DNA of 64,000 nucleotides from Alteromonas sp. BL110 (lineage in GTDB: Bacteria > Pseudomonadota > Gammaproteobacteria > Enterobacterales > Alteromonadaceae). The translations under genes and the position numbers were made by a program. The stretch is taken from NCBI RefSeq assembly GCF_003443615.1, contig NZ_CP031967.1, positions 3,596,001 to 3,660,000 on the forward strand, given 5' to 3'. Each line of letters begins with the position of its first letter. Positions within the stretch are counted from its first letter, which is position 1. Below, piece after piece: positions 28,761 through 37,449 of the stretch. Below the pieces are notes generated by a model. That model did not search any database. It saw nothing but the letters and a program-made list of their open reading frames with translations, and was not told where the DNA came from.

Positions 28761-31677
28761 TCGTATATTTGCGCCTTCGCACCAAAGCCCAAAGCCTGAA
28801 AAAAGGATGCAGGCAATCGAGAATCTTTCTCCCGATAAGGCACAGGAAAAAACAATTCTTCACGAACTGGCATTTAATGACGAAGATGCAAATGTCAGTC
28901 TAGCGGCACTCGAAAAGCTAAACAGCTTTGTACTGTGGCTTAAAATGTCGCAAATTGCCAAGCAGTCCCGGGTGAAAAAAGTGGCTGAGAAAAAGGTAAA
29001 CGCCGCTTTGTTAGGTGATGGTGATGTCACGCTTTCCCGCCAAGAGGTTTTTTCGTTTTTAACTGAAACGGCCAACGCCGACTTAGTGGTGCAGTTGATA
29101 CCGCAAATGTTGAAAAAAGAGCCCACGGTCTTGGAAGACGACAATTTAGCTAGGGCGCTTATTGAAAAAGTGGGCAAGCCTTCGTTTACTCAGTTTGTCT
29201 TTTTAGAGGGGGCTAGTAGCCAGCTGCGAACCCAGTTAATCAACGCCCATTCAGACGTTTCAGATTTGCAGAAGCTTGCTAGAAAAGTGTCTTGTGATGC
29301 GCTTACAGCGCAAATTAATGCGCGTATTGAAGCTATCAAAGAGGCTGCAAAGCGCCCTGTAGAGCTTAAAAAACAACTTACTTTGGGGCTTTCTAAATAT
29401 CAGGCTCTGCTCGACAAGTCAGATGTAGAAACCATTGATGAAAAGCGTAATGAGCTTGAAAGCGGGTTGACAGGCCTGTTTGCTCAAATTGACTTACTCA
29501 CTCAGGACGAGCGCGCTGATTACGAAGAAAAGCGCGCACGTATAAGTGAGCAACTCGAGCGATACTTAAGCCGTATTCGCCCTGCGTGGGAAGAAAAGCA
29601 ACGAGCGTCACAACGGGCTAATACTAAAGCCTTGTGCGAGCAGCAGCTGACTTACGCCAAAGAGCAGGTTTCCTGGCTCTACAACAGCAGGCTTTGTGAC
29701 GCTACGCTTGCTGATGTGGCTACAGTTAATGAAAGCGTACGCGGAGTTGAAGCAACACTCGAACAGCTAGCGCGCTTGGATGGTGAGTCTACAACTGATA
29801 AGCGCATTACACAGATTAAACACTCTGTTGACGAGCTAAACGAGCAGCTTGATCGCTTCTCTATGCAGCAGCAATACGGTCAAAAGCTACTGATAAAACT
29901 TCAGTCTCTCGAGGATATCGCCGCAAAGATCGTTGCGTTAAGTGATAGCGTTTCGGAAAAAAGTACTCGCGATTTGAGCGCCGGAGAAGCTAGCGCTTCG
30001 GCTGAGGACTTGAGCCAACTGAATGGTGGCGACGAAGTCAAAGCGACGCTTAAAGCGGAGTTCGACGAAGCGCGTCAAGCGTATAAAGCGCTAAGTGGCG
30101 AAATCCGTGCCGTTCCTAAAGCACTTTCTAAGCGCTTTAACGCAGCGACTAGCAGTGTGAATGCCAAAGAGCGTGCTCAGAAATCTAAAGAAAATGAGCA
30201 AGTGAAGCACGTTAGAAAGCACATTAGCGTTATTGATAACTTGATTTCTCAAGGCAAGTTTCGCGCTGCTATTTCGAAGTTTTCAAAGCTCCAAGAAAGT
30301 TATGATGCACTGCCAAACACAGCGAAAAAGAGTGTTGAAAAACGATTTGAAAAGACAGCTGGCGATGTGTCGCGCCTAGAAGGATGGCAAGATTACCTGG
30401 CAGCGCCACGCAAGCCCGCTCTTGTGGCAGAAGCCCAGGCACTCGCAGATACTGCGCCTGATGACATTAAGCAGAGAAGTGAGGCCATTAAATATCTGCG
30501 TAAGCAATGGTTATCGCTAACGCCGTCCTCATCAAATAACGACGAAAGCAGCGATAACAGTTTACAGCAGCAGTTTGATGATGCACTTGAAAAAGCGTTC
30601 GAGCCATGCAGAGCGTATTACGCCAAATTAGACGAACAACGCATCGCCTCGCGTGAGCAGCGCGAATCCATCATCAATACAGTTAAGGCAATGGATATTA
30701 ATATGCCAGAAGCCGAGCTGGTGAAGGCATTTGATAGAGCATCTAAAAAATGGCATAGCGCAGGCCAGGTTGAGCGTGAAGTATACGAGCAGTTGAGACA
30801 AGAGTGGAAGACGGTTTCTTCGCCTATCCAAGATAAAGTGAGCCAGTGGCAAAGTGATAACAAAGCTCAAAAGCGCGCTTTGGTTGTTAAGGCTCAGCAG
30901 CTTTCCACAGGAGAAGATATAGCAGATGCTGCCGATAAGGCCCAGCAATTGCAAAAGCAATGGAAGCAAATAGGTCACGCCGGCAAACGCGAAGAGAGTA
31001 AGTTGTGGGCAGAGTTTAAAGCGGCAAACGATTCGGTTTTTGAACGTTTAAAAGCGCAGCGCAAACTGCAGAACAATGCATCAAATGCATTAGTTGATTC
31101 TTTGCTGAGTCAAGTTGAAGCTATCGATATTAACAGTGATGATGCTGGGTTTACCCAAGCCGTCGACGCAGTGCAAGCACAGCTAAGTGACTTGCCTAAA
31201 GCGCAGAGAAGTAAAATCGAACGAAAACTAGAATCTATTGAAAAAAAGCGAGAGACGCTAGCGAAAAGTGCACAGTCGCAAGCTCGCGTAGCCCGAGCTG
31301 AAGCGCTTGTCTCATTACTTCAGTTGAGCGTTGGTGAGGGCAGTGGTGATGAACAATCATTGGCAGAAACAATGGGCAAGCGGTGGTCAAGTTTACTTGG
31401 ACAGTCTACTGGTAGTGCAATGAGCCAACACGATAGGCAATGGTTGACGGTAGCGCTAGAAGTAGCGGCGGGTGTGCCTAGTCCTGACGCTGATGCTTCG
31501 ATTCGCTCTAGCGTACAACTACAAATGATGACATCTAAGTTAGAACAGGGTGAGGCGGCTACGGCTTCCGACATTCTTGCTGATTGGCTATCTTATGATT
31601 CGATAGATAAGGCGGACAAAAATCTGATTCAACGTGTCGTCGCAGTAATTGGTGCTAACCCTGAAATAGTGGCTTAA
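28750..31677 (+). CDS. Large DUF349 coiled-coil protein
   Basis: A 975-aa, highly charged, almost entirely helical protein of unknown function. The N-terminal about 160 residues look like HEAT-type helical repeats (ALEKLNSFVLWLKMSQIAKQ); long coiled coils follow (about 200-560). DUF349-like units with the Trp-Lys pattern are visible at about 665-705 (KKWHSAGQVEREVYEQLRQ) and 720-775 (LQKQWKQIGHAGKREESKLW). It has no signal peptide or membrane segment. Translation starts inside yeaC. DUF349 proteins are often linked with ribosome or nucleic-acid binding by structure; here nothing catalytic can be seen. Confidence 0.82.
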   Translation: MIFSRIFAPSHQSPKPEKRMQAIENLSPDKAQEKTILHELAFNDEDANVSLAALEKLNSFVLWLKMSQIAKQSRVKKVAEKKVNAALLGDGDVTLSRQEVFSFLTETANADLVVQLIPQMLKKEPTVLEDDNLARALIEKVGKPSFTQFVFLEGASSQLRTQLINAHSDVSDLQKLARKVSCDALTAQINARIEAIKEAAKRPVELKKQLTLGLSKYQALLDKSDVETIDEKRNELESGLTGLFAQIDLLTQDERADYEEKRARISEQLERYLSRIRPAWEEKQRASQRANTKALCEQQLTYAKEQVSWLYNSRLCDATLADVATVNESVRGVEATLEQLARLDGESTTDKRITQIKHSVDELNEQLDRFSMQQQYGQKLLIKLQSLEDIAAKIVALSDSVSEKSTRDLSAGEASASAEDLSQLNGGDEVKATLKAEFDEARQAYKALSGEIRAVPKALSKRFNAATSSVNAKERAQKSKENEQVKHVRKHISVIDNLISQGKFRAAISKFSKLQESYDALPNTAKKSVEKRFEKTAGDVSRLEGWQDYLAAPRKPALVAEAQALADTAPDDIKQRSEAIKYLRKQWLSLTPSSSNNDESSDNSLQQQFDDALEKAFEPCRAYYAKLDEQRIASREQRESIINTVKAMDINMPEAELVKAFDRASKKWHSAGQVEREVYEQLRQEWKTVSSPIQDKVSQWQSDNKAQKRALVVKAQQLSTGEDIADAADKAQQLQKQWKQIGHAGKREESKLWAEFKAANDSVFERLKAQRKLQNNASNALVDSLLSQVEAIDINSDDAGFTQAVDAVQAQLSDLPKAQRSKIERKLESIEKKRETLAKSAQSQARVARAEALVSLLQLSVGEGSGDEQSLAETMGKRWSSLLGQSTGSAMSQHDRQWLTVALEVAAGVPSPDADASIRSSVQLQMMTSKLEQGEAATASDILADWLSYDSIDKADKNLIQRVVAVIGANPEIVA

Positions 31678-31689
31678 TCGGAAAACTAA

Positions 31690-31908
31690 ATGGAAAACAG
31701 TGTTGAGTTTCAATTTGAAACTGAAATGTCTGCGTATCGTTTTTTAAATACCGTAAAGCATATTGATGCTGAAGGGTTGAGAGTAAAATTTGGACGTTCT
31801 GACCATCATGTAAGTGTACGGTATCGTTATGGGATAGGGGAGTTTGATTCTACGCTATCTACACTGGATGATCTTGCTCGAGAATTAGGTGGTGAAGAAG
31901 TCTCTTAA
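31690..31908 (+). CDS. Hypothetical 72-aa protein at the end of the yeaC operon
   Basis: Not recognised. A small, soluble alpha/beta protein with a pattern of alternating hydrophobic residues (FQFETEMSAYRFLNTV, then HHVSVRYRYGIGEF), which suggests a small ferredoxin-like fold. It begins 12 bases after the DUF349 stop with only a weak ribosome-binding site, so it is likely cotranscribed and coupled. A terminator follows at 31948. Confidence 0.6.
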   Translation: MENSVEFQFETEMSAYRFLNTVKHIDAEGLRVKFGRSDHHVSVRYRYGIGEFDSTLSTLDDLARELGGEEVS

Positions 31909-31947
31909 CGAGACCGTTAGACAGTATAGGTTTAATCAATACATACA

Positions 31948-31980
31948 AGAAGGGCCAGACAGCGGTCTGACCCTTCTTTC
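31948..31980. terminator. Hairpin between the yeaC operon and the small lipoprotein gene
   Basis: AGAAGGGcCAGAC pairs with GTCTGaCCCTTCT and is followed by TTTC. It may serve both converging transcripts, though T runs are short. Confidence 0.65.
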
Positions 31981-31992
31981 ATAAAGATAAAA

Positions 31993-32187
31993 TTAACAGT
32001 CTTTATCTTCAGCGTTTGCGCCTTCTTTCACATCTTCACAAGCGTCTTCAACGGCGTTACCTGCATCGGTAACCATTTCGTCTAATTCTTCGCCTGCGTC
32101 TTCTGCTTCACCGTCACCGCATGCCGCTAGTGATAGTGCAAATGCTGATGCTACTAATACCTTTGATAAATTTTTAAATGTAAACAT
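31993..32187 (-). CDS. Small acidic lipoprotein, entericidin-like
   Basis: The 64-aa precursor begins at the ATG at 32187, which has a strong AAGGAG site; a longer frame overlaps the DUF1328 gene and is rejected. The signal region FKNLSKVLVASAFALSLAAC ends in a lipobox with Cys near residue 23. The mature peptide is about 42 residues, very acidic, with two cysteines, one at the C-terminus. Size and layout resemble the entericidin-type envelope-stress lipoproteins; sequence similarity is not proved. It is 31 bases downstream of the DUF1328 gene on the same strand and probably cotranscribed. Confidence 0.7.
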   Translation of the reverse strand: MFTFKNLSKVLVASAFALSLAACGDGEAEDAGEELDEMVTDAGNAVEDACEDVKEGANAEDKDC

Positions 32188-32218
32188 ATCCTTACTCCTT
32201 TTTCCTAATAAAATATTT

Positions 32219-32395
32219 TTAGGCCCTTGGTGATTTTCCACGTAGCGCATTAGCGATAAGTGAAATTACCAACAACGCGATAAACACAAAGAAAAGAAAT
32301 TGTGCGATACCTGTTGCTGCACCTGCGATGCCTCCAAAACCAAAAACTGCTGCAATAATGGCGATGATAAAAAATGTGATTGCCCAACCTAGCAT
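32219..32395 (-). CDS. DUF1328 small membrane protein (YtjA-like), 58 aa
   Basis: A very short gene: [20 protein letters not shown], then a Gly/Ala-rich turn and a second hydrophobic helix ending LRGKSPRA. Two membrane helices separated by [12 protein letters not shown] are characteristic of the DUF1328 family, inner-membrane proteins commonly induced by envelope or osmotic stress. GAGGA lies about eight bases before the ATG. It precedes the small lipoprotein gene on the same strand. A candidate sigma-54 promoter is at 32439-32454. Confidence 0.85.
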   Translation of the reverse strand: MLGWAITFFIIAIIAAVFGFGGIAGAATGIAQFLFFVFIALLVISLIANALRGKSPRA

Positions 32396-32438
32396 AACTA
32401 AATCCTCGTATTGCTTCCGTTACTTTCGTAGTAACTAA

Positions 32439-32454
32439 TGCTAGCTTTATGCCT
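32439..32454 (-). promoter_or_regulatory. Weak sigma-54 promoter candidate for the DUF1328 gene
   Basis: The minus-strand reading AGGCATAAAGCTAGCA has GG and GC at the correct 12-base separation, but deviates at several other positions of TGGCACGnnnnTTGCA. It lies 44 bases upstream of the ATG. Listed because stronger copies occur nearby. Confidence 0.35.
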
Positions 32455-32599
32455 AGTTTTTAAGTTATTGAAAAATATGGTTTAAATCTATTTTTTTTAG
32501 AGTTTAGAATGAAAAATGGTTAGTAATAAAGGACACGATTACACAAACGAATGCATTTTTTACATGATTGTGAGAAGTCCTTATTCTACTGCTTGCTTA

Positions 32600-32886
32600 A
32601 AATTGATGGAGTTATCACTGTTAAACAGTTATCTGATTTAGTAAATCTGAGCGAAAGGTAATGTCATCGACTCTTTTTAAAAGAGGCTAATCTGACACCG
32701 GCACAATTTGTAGAAAACAATAGAATGCAGCTAGTCTGCGAGCTGTTAACCACGAAAGAAAAAGAAATAGAGACTATTGTATTAGTTGTTGGTTTTAGAA
32801 GGTATCAAGGTTTTGCTCGTGCATTTGAGCCATGCTTTTCAGTAACTCCAACTACGTACCGAAAAGCATTTCTATTAAAAAACTGA
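32600..32886 (+). pseudogene. Decayed AraC-family DNA-binding domain
   Basis: This frame encodes a recognisable C-terminal AraC/GlxA-type helix-turn-helix domain: LSDLVNLSER, stop, then HRLFLKEANLTPAQFVE, a central helix, and FEPCFSVTPTTYRKAF before a final TGA at 32884. A TAA at 32659-32661 falls exactly where the family has SERHLSR, with the frame kept on both sides. Several conserved residues are lost in the second helix (VVGFRRYQGFARAF keeps the GF and F pattern). No N-terminal domain was found upstream, so it is a truncated, broken remnant. The 520-base gap between DUF1328 and the next gene otherwise holds nothing obvious. Confidence 0.75.
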
Positions 32887-32921
32887 AGTTGCTATGTATT
32901 GGTAAATACAATGACGTTCAG

Positions 32922-33500
32922 TTAGTTGGCGTTTTTGGACTCTAGAGGCTCCGAAAGTATTTCTGAAACAGTGAAGACTTTCTTACCTAATCGAGTTTTA
33001 TCATTCGCCATCTTTACATCAATAGTAAAGTAGATGTCGTTAATCTGAGTTGTCACTACATCGTTTGTGCTTGGTACGGCCATAGGCTGTGCCACTTCAT
33101 CACAACCAGACATTGTGCATTGCCTGTCTGTTTGAAAAACCGCCGGCTTCTCTTTGCCTGCTGTAATTTCTCGCGCTATAACAGGCTTTTTATCAATATT
33201 TGTTTTAACCACTTCTAAATAGGTAAACTCCTGCTCCTGGGCGACTTCGGCAGCGCGATATAGAGCGTACTGCTGTACCTTGTCGGCAGGCGTCTTATCG
33301 GTCGCTTTAAATAGGACTTGATACTGATTTGCAGAAATTTTTTCGCTTGAATAGCCATACGCGGCTTTAGATTTTGCTGACTTGTATGGGGTAGGGGCTG
33401 CTACTGGTGTTGATGAACACCCTACTATCGCAAAGCTTAATGCCGCACCTACAGAGGTAAGGAGTATACGGCTACTTTTAATTTTTCTTTTGATGTTCAT
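32922..33500 (-). CDS. Lipoprotein, CC0125/CC1285-like
   Basis: A 192-aa lipoprotein precursor with signal ILLTSVGAALSFAIVGC; the lipid-bearing Cys is near residue 28. The mature part shows the pattern GYSSEKISANQYQVLFKA...QYALYRAAEVAQEQEFTY (about 49-94), which resembles the CC0125/CC1285 lipoprotein family from memory. Two further Cys (CTMSGC) may form a disulfide. It lies 24 bases downstream of the YqjK-like gene and is probably the last gene of that operon. Function unknown, probably envelope. Confidence 0.65.
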   Translation of the reverse strand: MNIKRKIKSSRILLTSVGAALSFAIVGCSSTPVAAPTPYKSAKSKAAYGYSSEKISANQYQVLFKATDKTPADKVQQYALYRAAEVAQEQEFTYLEVVKTNIDKKPVIAREITAGKEKPAVFQTDRQCTMSGCDEVAQPMAVPSTNDVVTTQINDIYFTIDVKMANDKTRLGKKVFTVSEILSEPLESKNAN

Positions 33501-33524
33501 CTCACAAATTCCTTAATACTGTGA

Positions 33525-33782
33525 CTACTGAAACAAAGAGAATAATGCAGTTCTACCTAAAACCATTAACGCCCGATTGCGCTTTGCTTTAGGTTTAGCG
33601 TCTACTGCGCCCTTGTACGCCCCAACAGAGGCAATGCCAAGTAAAGTCTCTGGCTTACCTATCAATAATGAACATTGCCTTTTTGCTTGTGTAAGTGCAA
33701 CATCTGCATGATGTTTTTGAGAAAAATAGGCGTGTTCCTTTTGCGCAATATCTCGTATATTTGCTTTTAAAAATATGTTCAT
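33525..33782 (-). CDS. YqjK-like small protein, 85 aa
   Basis: Start at the ATG at 33782, preceded by GAGGTGAG; a longer frame from 33815 lacks a site. The sequence is basic with one weak hydrophobic segment (LLIGKPETLLGIASVGAYKG), followed by Lys/Arg-rich sequence and a hydrophobic end. I recognise no strong motif. The YqjK label rests on position: it follows YqjD- and YqjE-like genes in the same order as E. coli yqjD-yqjE-yqjK. It may be a membrane-associated partner of the two proteins encoded upstream. Confidence 0.5.
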   Translation of the reverse strand: MNIFLKANIRDIAQKEHAYFSQKHHADVALTQAKRQCSLLIGKPETLLGIASVGAYKGAVDAKPKAKRNRALMVLGRTALFSLFQ

Positions 33783-33851
33783 AGTACTCACCTCACAAAC
33801 ATTAAAGGGACTCAAACAAAGGGGTTCTCAACATGCCCTTGAGTGTACGTT

Positions 33852-34376
33852 CTATTCAAAGACTCTACGCCATGTCTGAATTAATCTGCCTAAACTTAGA
33901 TAGTTAAACGCATTTTGAGCAAGTTTAAAGAAACCAAATGCCGCAAGGCTATTTAATACTAATAGCACAAGCGGTACTACCACATAGTGCACGCCTGCAT
34001 TATGTAGAATAGCGCCAATAGCGATATTTAAAATAAGCCAGCAGACCGTACCAACGGCGAACGCGGCGAGACATGCAAAAACAGTGACGAAAAAACTCTT
34101 CTTAACCAGCATGAGTTCACTATTAGTGAGCTCAAGAAATGCAAAGCCCTGTTCTTTCTTTTGAGAAAATGCTTCTTTGAACGCGGTGAATACGTCTGAG
34201 AATGACGGGTCGGGGTATTGTTGCTGGGTTGACGATTCGTCAGCCGCTGACGCCGAGGAGTTTTTCTTTACTGTAGCGTCTACGTAAAGCTTCGCCTGCG
34301 CCGAAGGTGGCGTCAGGCGAAATGGATTTTCATGGCACGCGCTGTAACGTGCTTTGTGAAAATCTGGAGTTCTCAT
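33852..34376 (-). CDS. YqjE-like membrane protein (holin-superfamily III)
   Basis: A 174-aa protein. Residues 1-65 are polar and low-complexity, then an amphipathic helix (FKEAFSQKKEQGFAFLELTNSELMLVKKS) leads into two membrane helices at about 93-118 and 124-147. This matches the YqjE-type family (phage-holin superfamily 6-like) in layout. Its N-terminal 65 residues are longer than in E. coli YqjE. It starts four bases after the yqjD-like stop, so translation is likely coupled. YqjE-type proteins accompany ribosome-associating YqjD in the inner membrane. Confidence 0.72.
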   Translation of the reverse strand: MRTPDFHKARYSACHENPFRLTPPSAQAKLYVDATVKKNSSASAADESSTQQQYPDPSFSDVFTAFKEAFSQKKEQGFAFLELTNSELMLVKKSFFVTVFACLAAFAVGTVCWLILNIAIGAILHNAGVHYVVVPLVLLVLNSLAAFGFFKLAQNAFNYLSLGRLIQTWRRVFE

Positions 34377-34380
34377 AATA

Positions 34381-34710
34381 TTACTTCTTACGCAGAAGCG
34401 ATGTTACTAGCATACCCGCCGCAAAAGCGATACCTGCAGTTGTAACAGGATTTTCAATTGCGTATTTACGTACCTTCGATGCTTGCCACTTCTGCTCCGC
34501 TAAACGCTTTCTTTCTGACATGTTTTCTGCAGACGATGAGGCTGTACGGCGAATGTTTTCTTCCGCAACACCCGCACTATCTGCAAGCTTGTCTACTGAT
34601 GCGTGAAGGGTGTCTTTTAGTTGGTCCGTTACTGGGTGACTCGGTTCAGCCACACTGTTAGTACTATTGGTTTTAACAGTTTGGGGTTTTGCTGAAGCTT
34701 GTGTAGCCAT
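34381..34710 (-). CDS. YqjD/ElaB-type membrane-anchored protein (DUF883)
   Basis: A C-tail-anchored inner-membrane protein; in E. coli YqjD and ElaB bind stationary-phase ribosomes. The 109-aa sequence has a polar N-terminus, a helical middle (LKDTLHASVDKLADSAGV) and the family's hallmark end, ENPVTTAGIAFAAGMLVTSL plus LRKK, with one membrane helix. AAGGAG precedes the ATG. First gene of an operon of four with the YqjE-like, YqjK-like and CC0125-like genes. A strong sigma-54 promoter candidate lies 38-53 bases upstream. Confidence 0.85.
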   Translation of the reverse strand: MATQASAKPQTVKTNSTNSVAEPSHPVTDQLKDTLHASVDKLADSAGVAEENIRRTASSSAENMSERKRLAEQKWQASKVRKYAIENPVTTAGIAFAAGMLVTSLLRKK

Positions 34711-34747
34711 AATACTCTCCTTAATATTTTGGGTTCACAATAACTAC

Positions 34748-34763
34748 TGCAACGGCTGTACCA
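34748..34763 (-). promoter_or_regulatory. Sigma-54 promoter candidate for the yqjD-like operon
   Basis: On the minus strand TGGTACAGCCGTTGCA matches TGGCACGnnnnTTGCA with only two changes, and GG and GC have the required spacing. Transcription would begin near 34735, 25 bases before the ATG. Confidence 0.65.
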
Positions 34764-34822
34764 ATAGAATAAATCCTTTATTTACAAAGGGATAGAGAGG
34801 TTGGTTATCTGGGAGGGTGAAA

Positions 34823-34856
34823 GGTTTGCAAAAGAAACGCGTTATCCTTGCAAACC
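34823..34856. repeat. Inverted repeat with 9-bp arms between the hybrid-kinase gene and the yqjD-like promoter
   Basis: GGTTTGCAA and TTGCAAACC are separated by 16 bases. It lies past the end of the hybrid kinase gene and 60-100 bases upstream of the yqjD-like -24/-12 element. It may be a weak terminator or an activator-binding site; there is no T run. Confidence 0.5.
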
Positions 34857-34890
34857 CCTGTAATATTTTCTTAGTCGTTAAAACGAAAGC

Positions 34891-36984
34891 TTAGCTTCCA
34901 CCTACGACGGATGCGAGGTCATCTTTTGAAACCGGCTTAAGCAGCGCACTATCTATTCCTATTGCGTCCATTGCTTCTTGTTCGGCTTCATGTCCGCTGA
35001 CTATAGTAAGCAGTGCATCGGGTAATTCTTCTTTGAGCTCACCAGCAAGGTCATACCCATTGTAATCTGGTAACGTTAGATCCATTAATACATGATCAAA
35101 GTCAGCGTTTTGTGCGGTACTTAGTGCATCAGCACCGCAATACTCGGTAGTAACTTCATGTCCTAAGTGCGTTAAAAATAGCTGCAGTAGTTCAGCAGCA
35201 TCTTCATCATCCTCAATCACCAAGATACGTTTGCTTCCGGGACTATCTTCATTATTGTGCTGAGGCGTATTTTTCGCTGATGAAGCTGTACTCATATAGG
35301 ATTCAAACTCTTCGTTTGAAGGCATGTTTTCCTCTGGTGCATAAGGTTTTTGTATCGGCATGTCTGCAACTTGTGCTTCTACATTGGTAAACGTAACGTG
35401 ATCGCCAGGAGGAAGGTATTGAGAAAGAAGTTGAGCTAAGGCAAAGCGATCTATTGGCTTACCTATAACGTCGTTAAAACCTTCCCGTATCAGTGACTCT
35501 CTTAGTCCTTTGCGACTGGCTGCGGTAACCGCAATAACGGGAATATCTTTGCCATGGCGACGGATAGCGTGTAATGCTTCAATACCGTTCATTACAGGCA
35601 TGTGAATATCCATGAGAACTAAGTCAAAAGGTTGATTGTGTTCATCGGCCTGTAAAACGGCTTCCAGTGCTTTAACACCATTTTCGGCGTAACTTATATC
35701 TGCCTGAGACTGGCTTACTAGGTGTCCGGTAAGGCGCCGAATTTCTCTTAAGTCATCGACAATCAGTACTCTGCCGGTAACATTCAAATCGATACTGCTA
35801 GCTTCGACGGTTTGTATCTGACCAAGCTCTAAGTCAACGAGAGGTTGTTTAGATATATCGCCGGGATCAATATCAAATGTGAATGTACTACCTTCCCCAA
35901 GTCGAGATGACACATCTATATCGCCGCCAAGCTTAGTGACAAGCTCTTTACAAATAGCTAGACCGAGGCCGGCGCCACCGTGATTAGCGCGCATTACATC
36001 TTCAATTTGCTCGAAAGGCTGAAAGATATTGATCAATTTGTCTGGAGGCATACCAATGCCAGTATCGTCTACGGAAAATCTAAGTAAATGAGACTTTTCA
36101 CTATCTATTGGATTATCGTCAAGGGCTATAGTGAGTGTGATACTGCCCTTATCGGTGAACTTAACCGCATTAGAAATAAGATTAAGGAGCACCTGGCGAA
36201 GTCGAGTGGGGTCTGTCTGGATAAATTCAGGAATTTTGGTATTAGAAACCACATTTAAACTCAGCCCTTTATCTTTGGCGTTCAGTCGCATCAACGAGTG
36301 AATATCGGTCAAAAATGCCGATAAATTCACATCTTTAATGTTTAGCTCAAGCTTCTCTGCCATTATGCGCGACATGTCGAGTAAGTCGTTGAGGAGGCTC
36401 AACAAATGTTTTCCGTTTGAATGAATTATCGATAGCTCTTGTTGAAACGGACTATTTCTTGAGTCATCAATGAGAAGCTCAGTGTAGCCTAAAATAGAGG
36501 TGAGAGGAGTGCGCAATTCATGACCAAGGTGGGCAAGGAATTTGTCTTTCGCTTTATTCTTTTGTTCAACCTTGTTACGTTCAAGTCGCTCGTTTTCTAT
36601 ATCGCGACGAACCATAGCGTAGCGGATAGTGCGCATAAAGCGCGGCGTTTCGATCTCAGACTTCTGCAGATAATCAGCGGCGCCCGCGCGCATTACCATT
36701 TCATCTACGGTAACGTCTGATTGACCCGTTAAAATAACCACAGGCAGGCTAAATTGATTCGATTTTAGAACGCCCAATACGTCTATGGCATTCTCAGCGC
36801 CTAACAAGTAGTCAAGCAAGCACAAATCAAAGTTTTCGGTTTTCAGTGCCTCTATTGCGTCGAGACTGTTTGTCACCCACGTTAGCTCAAATTTAGGTGA
36901 CTCACACTGTTCTAGATAGTCAGAAGTTAAGAAGTAATCATCTTCATCATCTTCTACCAATAGAATTTTAATAACCTCTGACAT
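34891..36984 (-). CDS. Hybrid histidine kinase REC-HisKA-HATPase-REC-REC
   Basis: Cytosolic signalling protein of 697 aa with no membrane segment. Receiver 1 (about 5-125) has Asp58 in LCLLDYLLG. The dimerisation/phosphoacceptor domain has His155 in HLGHELRTPLTSILGYTE, and the ATPase shows NLISNAVKF and GGAGLGLAICKEL (about 325-345). Receiver 2 (about 405-520) has Asp458 in LVLMDIHMPVMNG. Receiver 3 (about 578-695) has Asp635 in VLMDLTLPDYNG. An N-terminal receiver in place of a sensor means it is probably switched by another kinase, such as the one encoded upstream. GAGGT precedes the ATG. Last gene of the five-gene operon. Confidence 0.93.
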   Translation of the reverse strand: MSEVIKILLVEDDEDDYFLTSDYLEQCESPKFELTWVTNSLDAIEALKTENFDLCLLDYLLGAENAIDVLGVLKSNQFSLPVVILTGQSDVTVDEMVMRAGAADYLQKSEIETPRFMRTIRYAMVRRDIENERLERNKVEQKNKAKDKFLAHLGHELRTPLTSILGYTELLIDDSRNSPFQQELSIIHSNGKHLLSLLNDLLDMSRIMAEKLELNIKDVNLSAFLTDIHSLMRLNAKDKGLSLNVVSNTKIPEFIQTDPTRLRQVLLNLISNAVKFTDKGSITLTIALDDNPIDSEKSHLLRFSVDDTGIGMPPDKLINIFQPFEQIEDVMRANHGGAGLGLAICKELVTKLGGDIDVSSRLGEGSTFTFDIDPGDISKQPLVDLELGQIQTVEASSIDLNVTGRVLIVDDLREIRRLTGHLVSQSQADISYAENGVKALEAVLQADEHNQPFDLVLMDIHMPVMNGIEALHAIRRHGKDIPVIAVTAASRKGLRESLIREGFNDVIGKPIDRFALAQLLSQYLPPGDHVTFTNVEAQVADMPIQKPYAPEENMPSNEEFESYMSTASSAKNTPQHNNEDSPGSKRILVIEDDEDAAELLQLFLTHLGHEVTTEYCGADALSTAQNADFDHVLMDLTLPDYNGYDLAGELKEELPDALLTIVSGHEAEQEAMDAIGIDSALLKPVSKDDLASVVGGS

Positions 36985-36996
36985 CTAGTACCTCTT

Positions 36997-37449
36997 TTAT
37001 TCGTGTGGTAACTCTACAAACTCTATCCAATAACGTCCTAAGGCACGCATTAGTTCAACCAATCCCTCGAAATTAACTGGTTTGGTAATATAAGAAGCGC
37101 ACCCGAGGTCATAACCGCGGAGCATGTCTTCCTCTTCTTTTGATGTTGTTAAGATAACAACGGGGATACTGCGTAGTTTTGGGTCGTTTTTAAGTTCCTG
37201 AAGTGCTTCGCGACCATCTTTTCTTGGCATATTTAAGTCAAGCAAGATTAGGCTAGGTCGAGGGGCGGAAGCAGGATCTGTATATTTGCCCTCATGACGG
37301 AGAAACTCTAACAACTCCACGCCGTCTTCAACACAAAACAAATTATTTAGGACGCGACTTTCTTGTAGTGCGTCGACGGTTAATAGACGATCGTCTTCAT
37401 CATCGTCGGCCATCAAGATATTGATTGGTTGGGTTTGTTTACGCGTCAT
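36997..37449 (-). CDS. Single-domain response regulator (Rcp1-like)
   Basis: A 150-aa free receiver domain: acidic pocket ADDDEDD (14-20), phospho-acceptor Asp71 in LILLDLNMPRKDG, and Thr and Lys further on in VVILTTSKE and ITKPVNFEG. It has no output domain, so it probably relays phosphate. The ATG at 37449 has GGAGAG upstream; a longer frame from 37482 is unlikely. It overlaps the end of the CHASE3 kinase gene by 11 bases, the usual layout for a kinase with its cognate Rcp1-like regulator. Confidence 0.92.
   Translation of the reverse strand: MTRKQTQPINILMADDDEDDRLLTVDALQESRVLNNLFCVEDGVELLEFLRHEGKYTDPASAPRPSLILLDLNMPRKDGREALQELKNDPKLRSIPVVILTTSKEEEDMLRGYDLGCASYITKPVNFEGLVELMRALGRYWIEFVELPHE

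Noticed and set aside
32187-32250. Longer start for the small acidic lipoprotein
   Set aside because: It would overlap the DUF1328 coding sequence and push the signal sequence inward, while the ATG at 32187 has a strong AAGGAG site.
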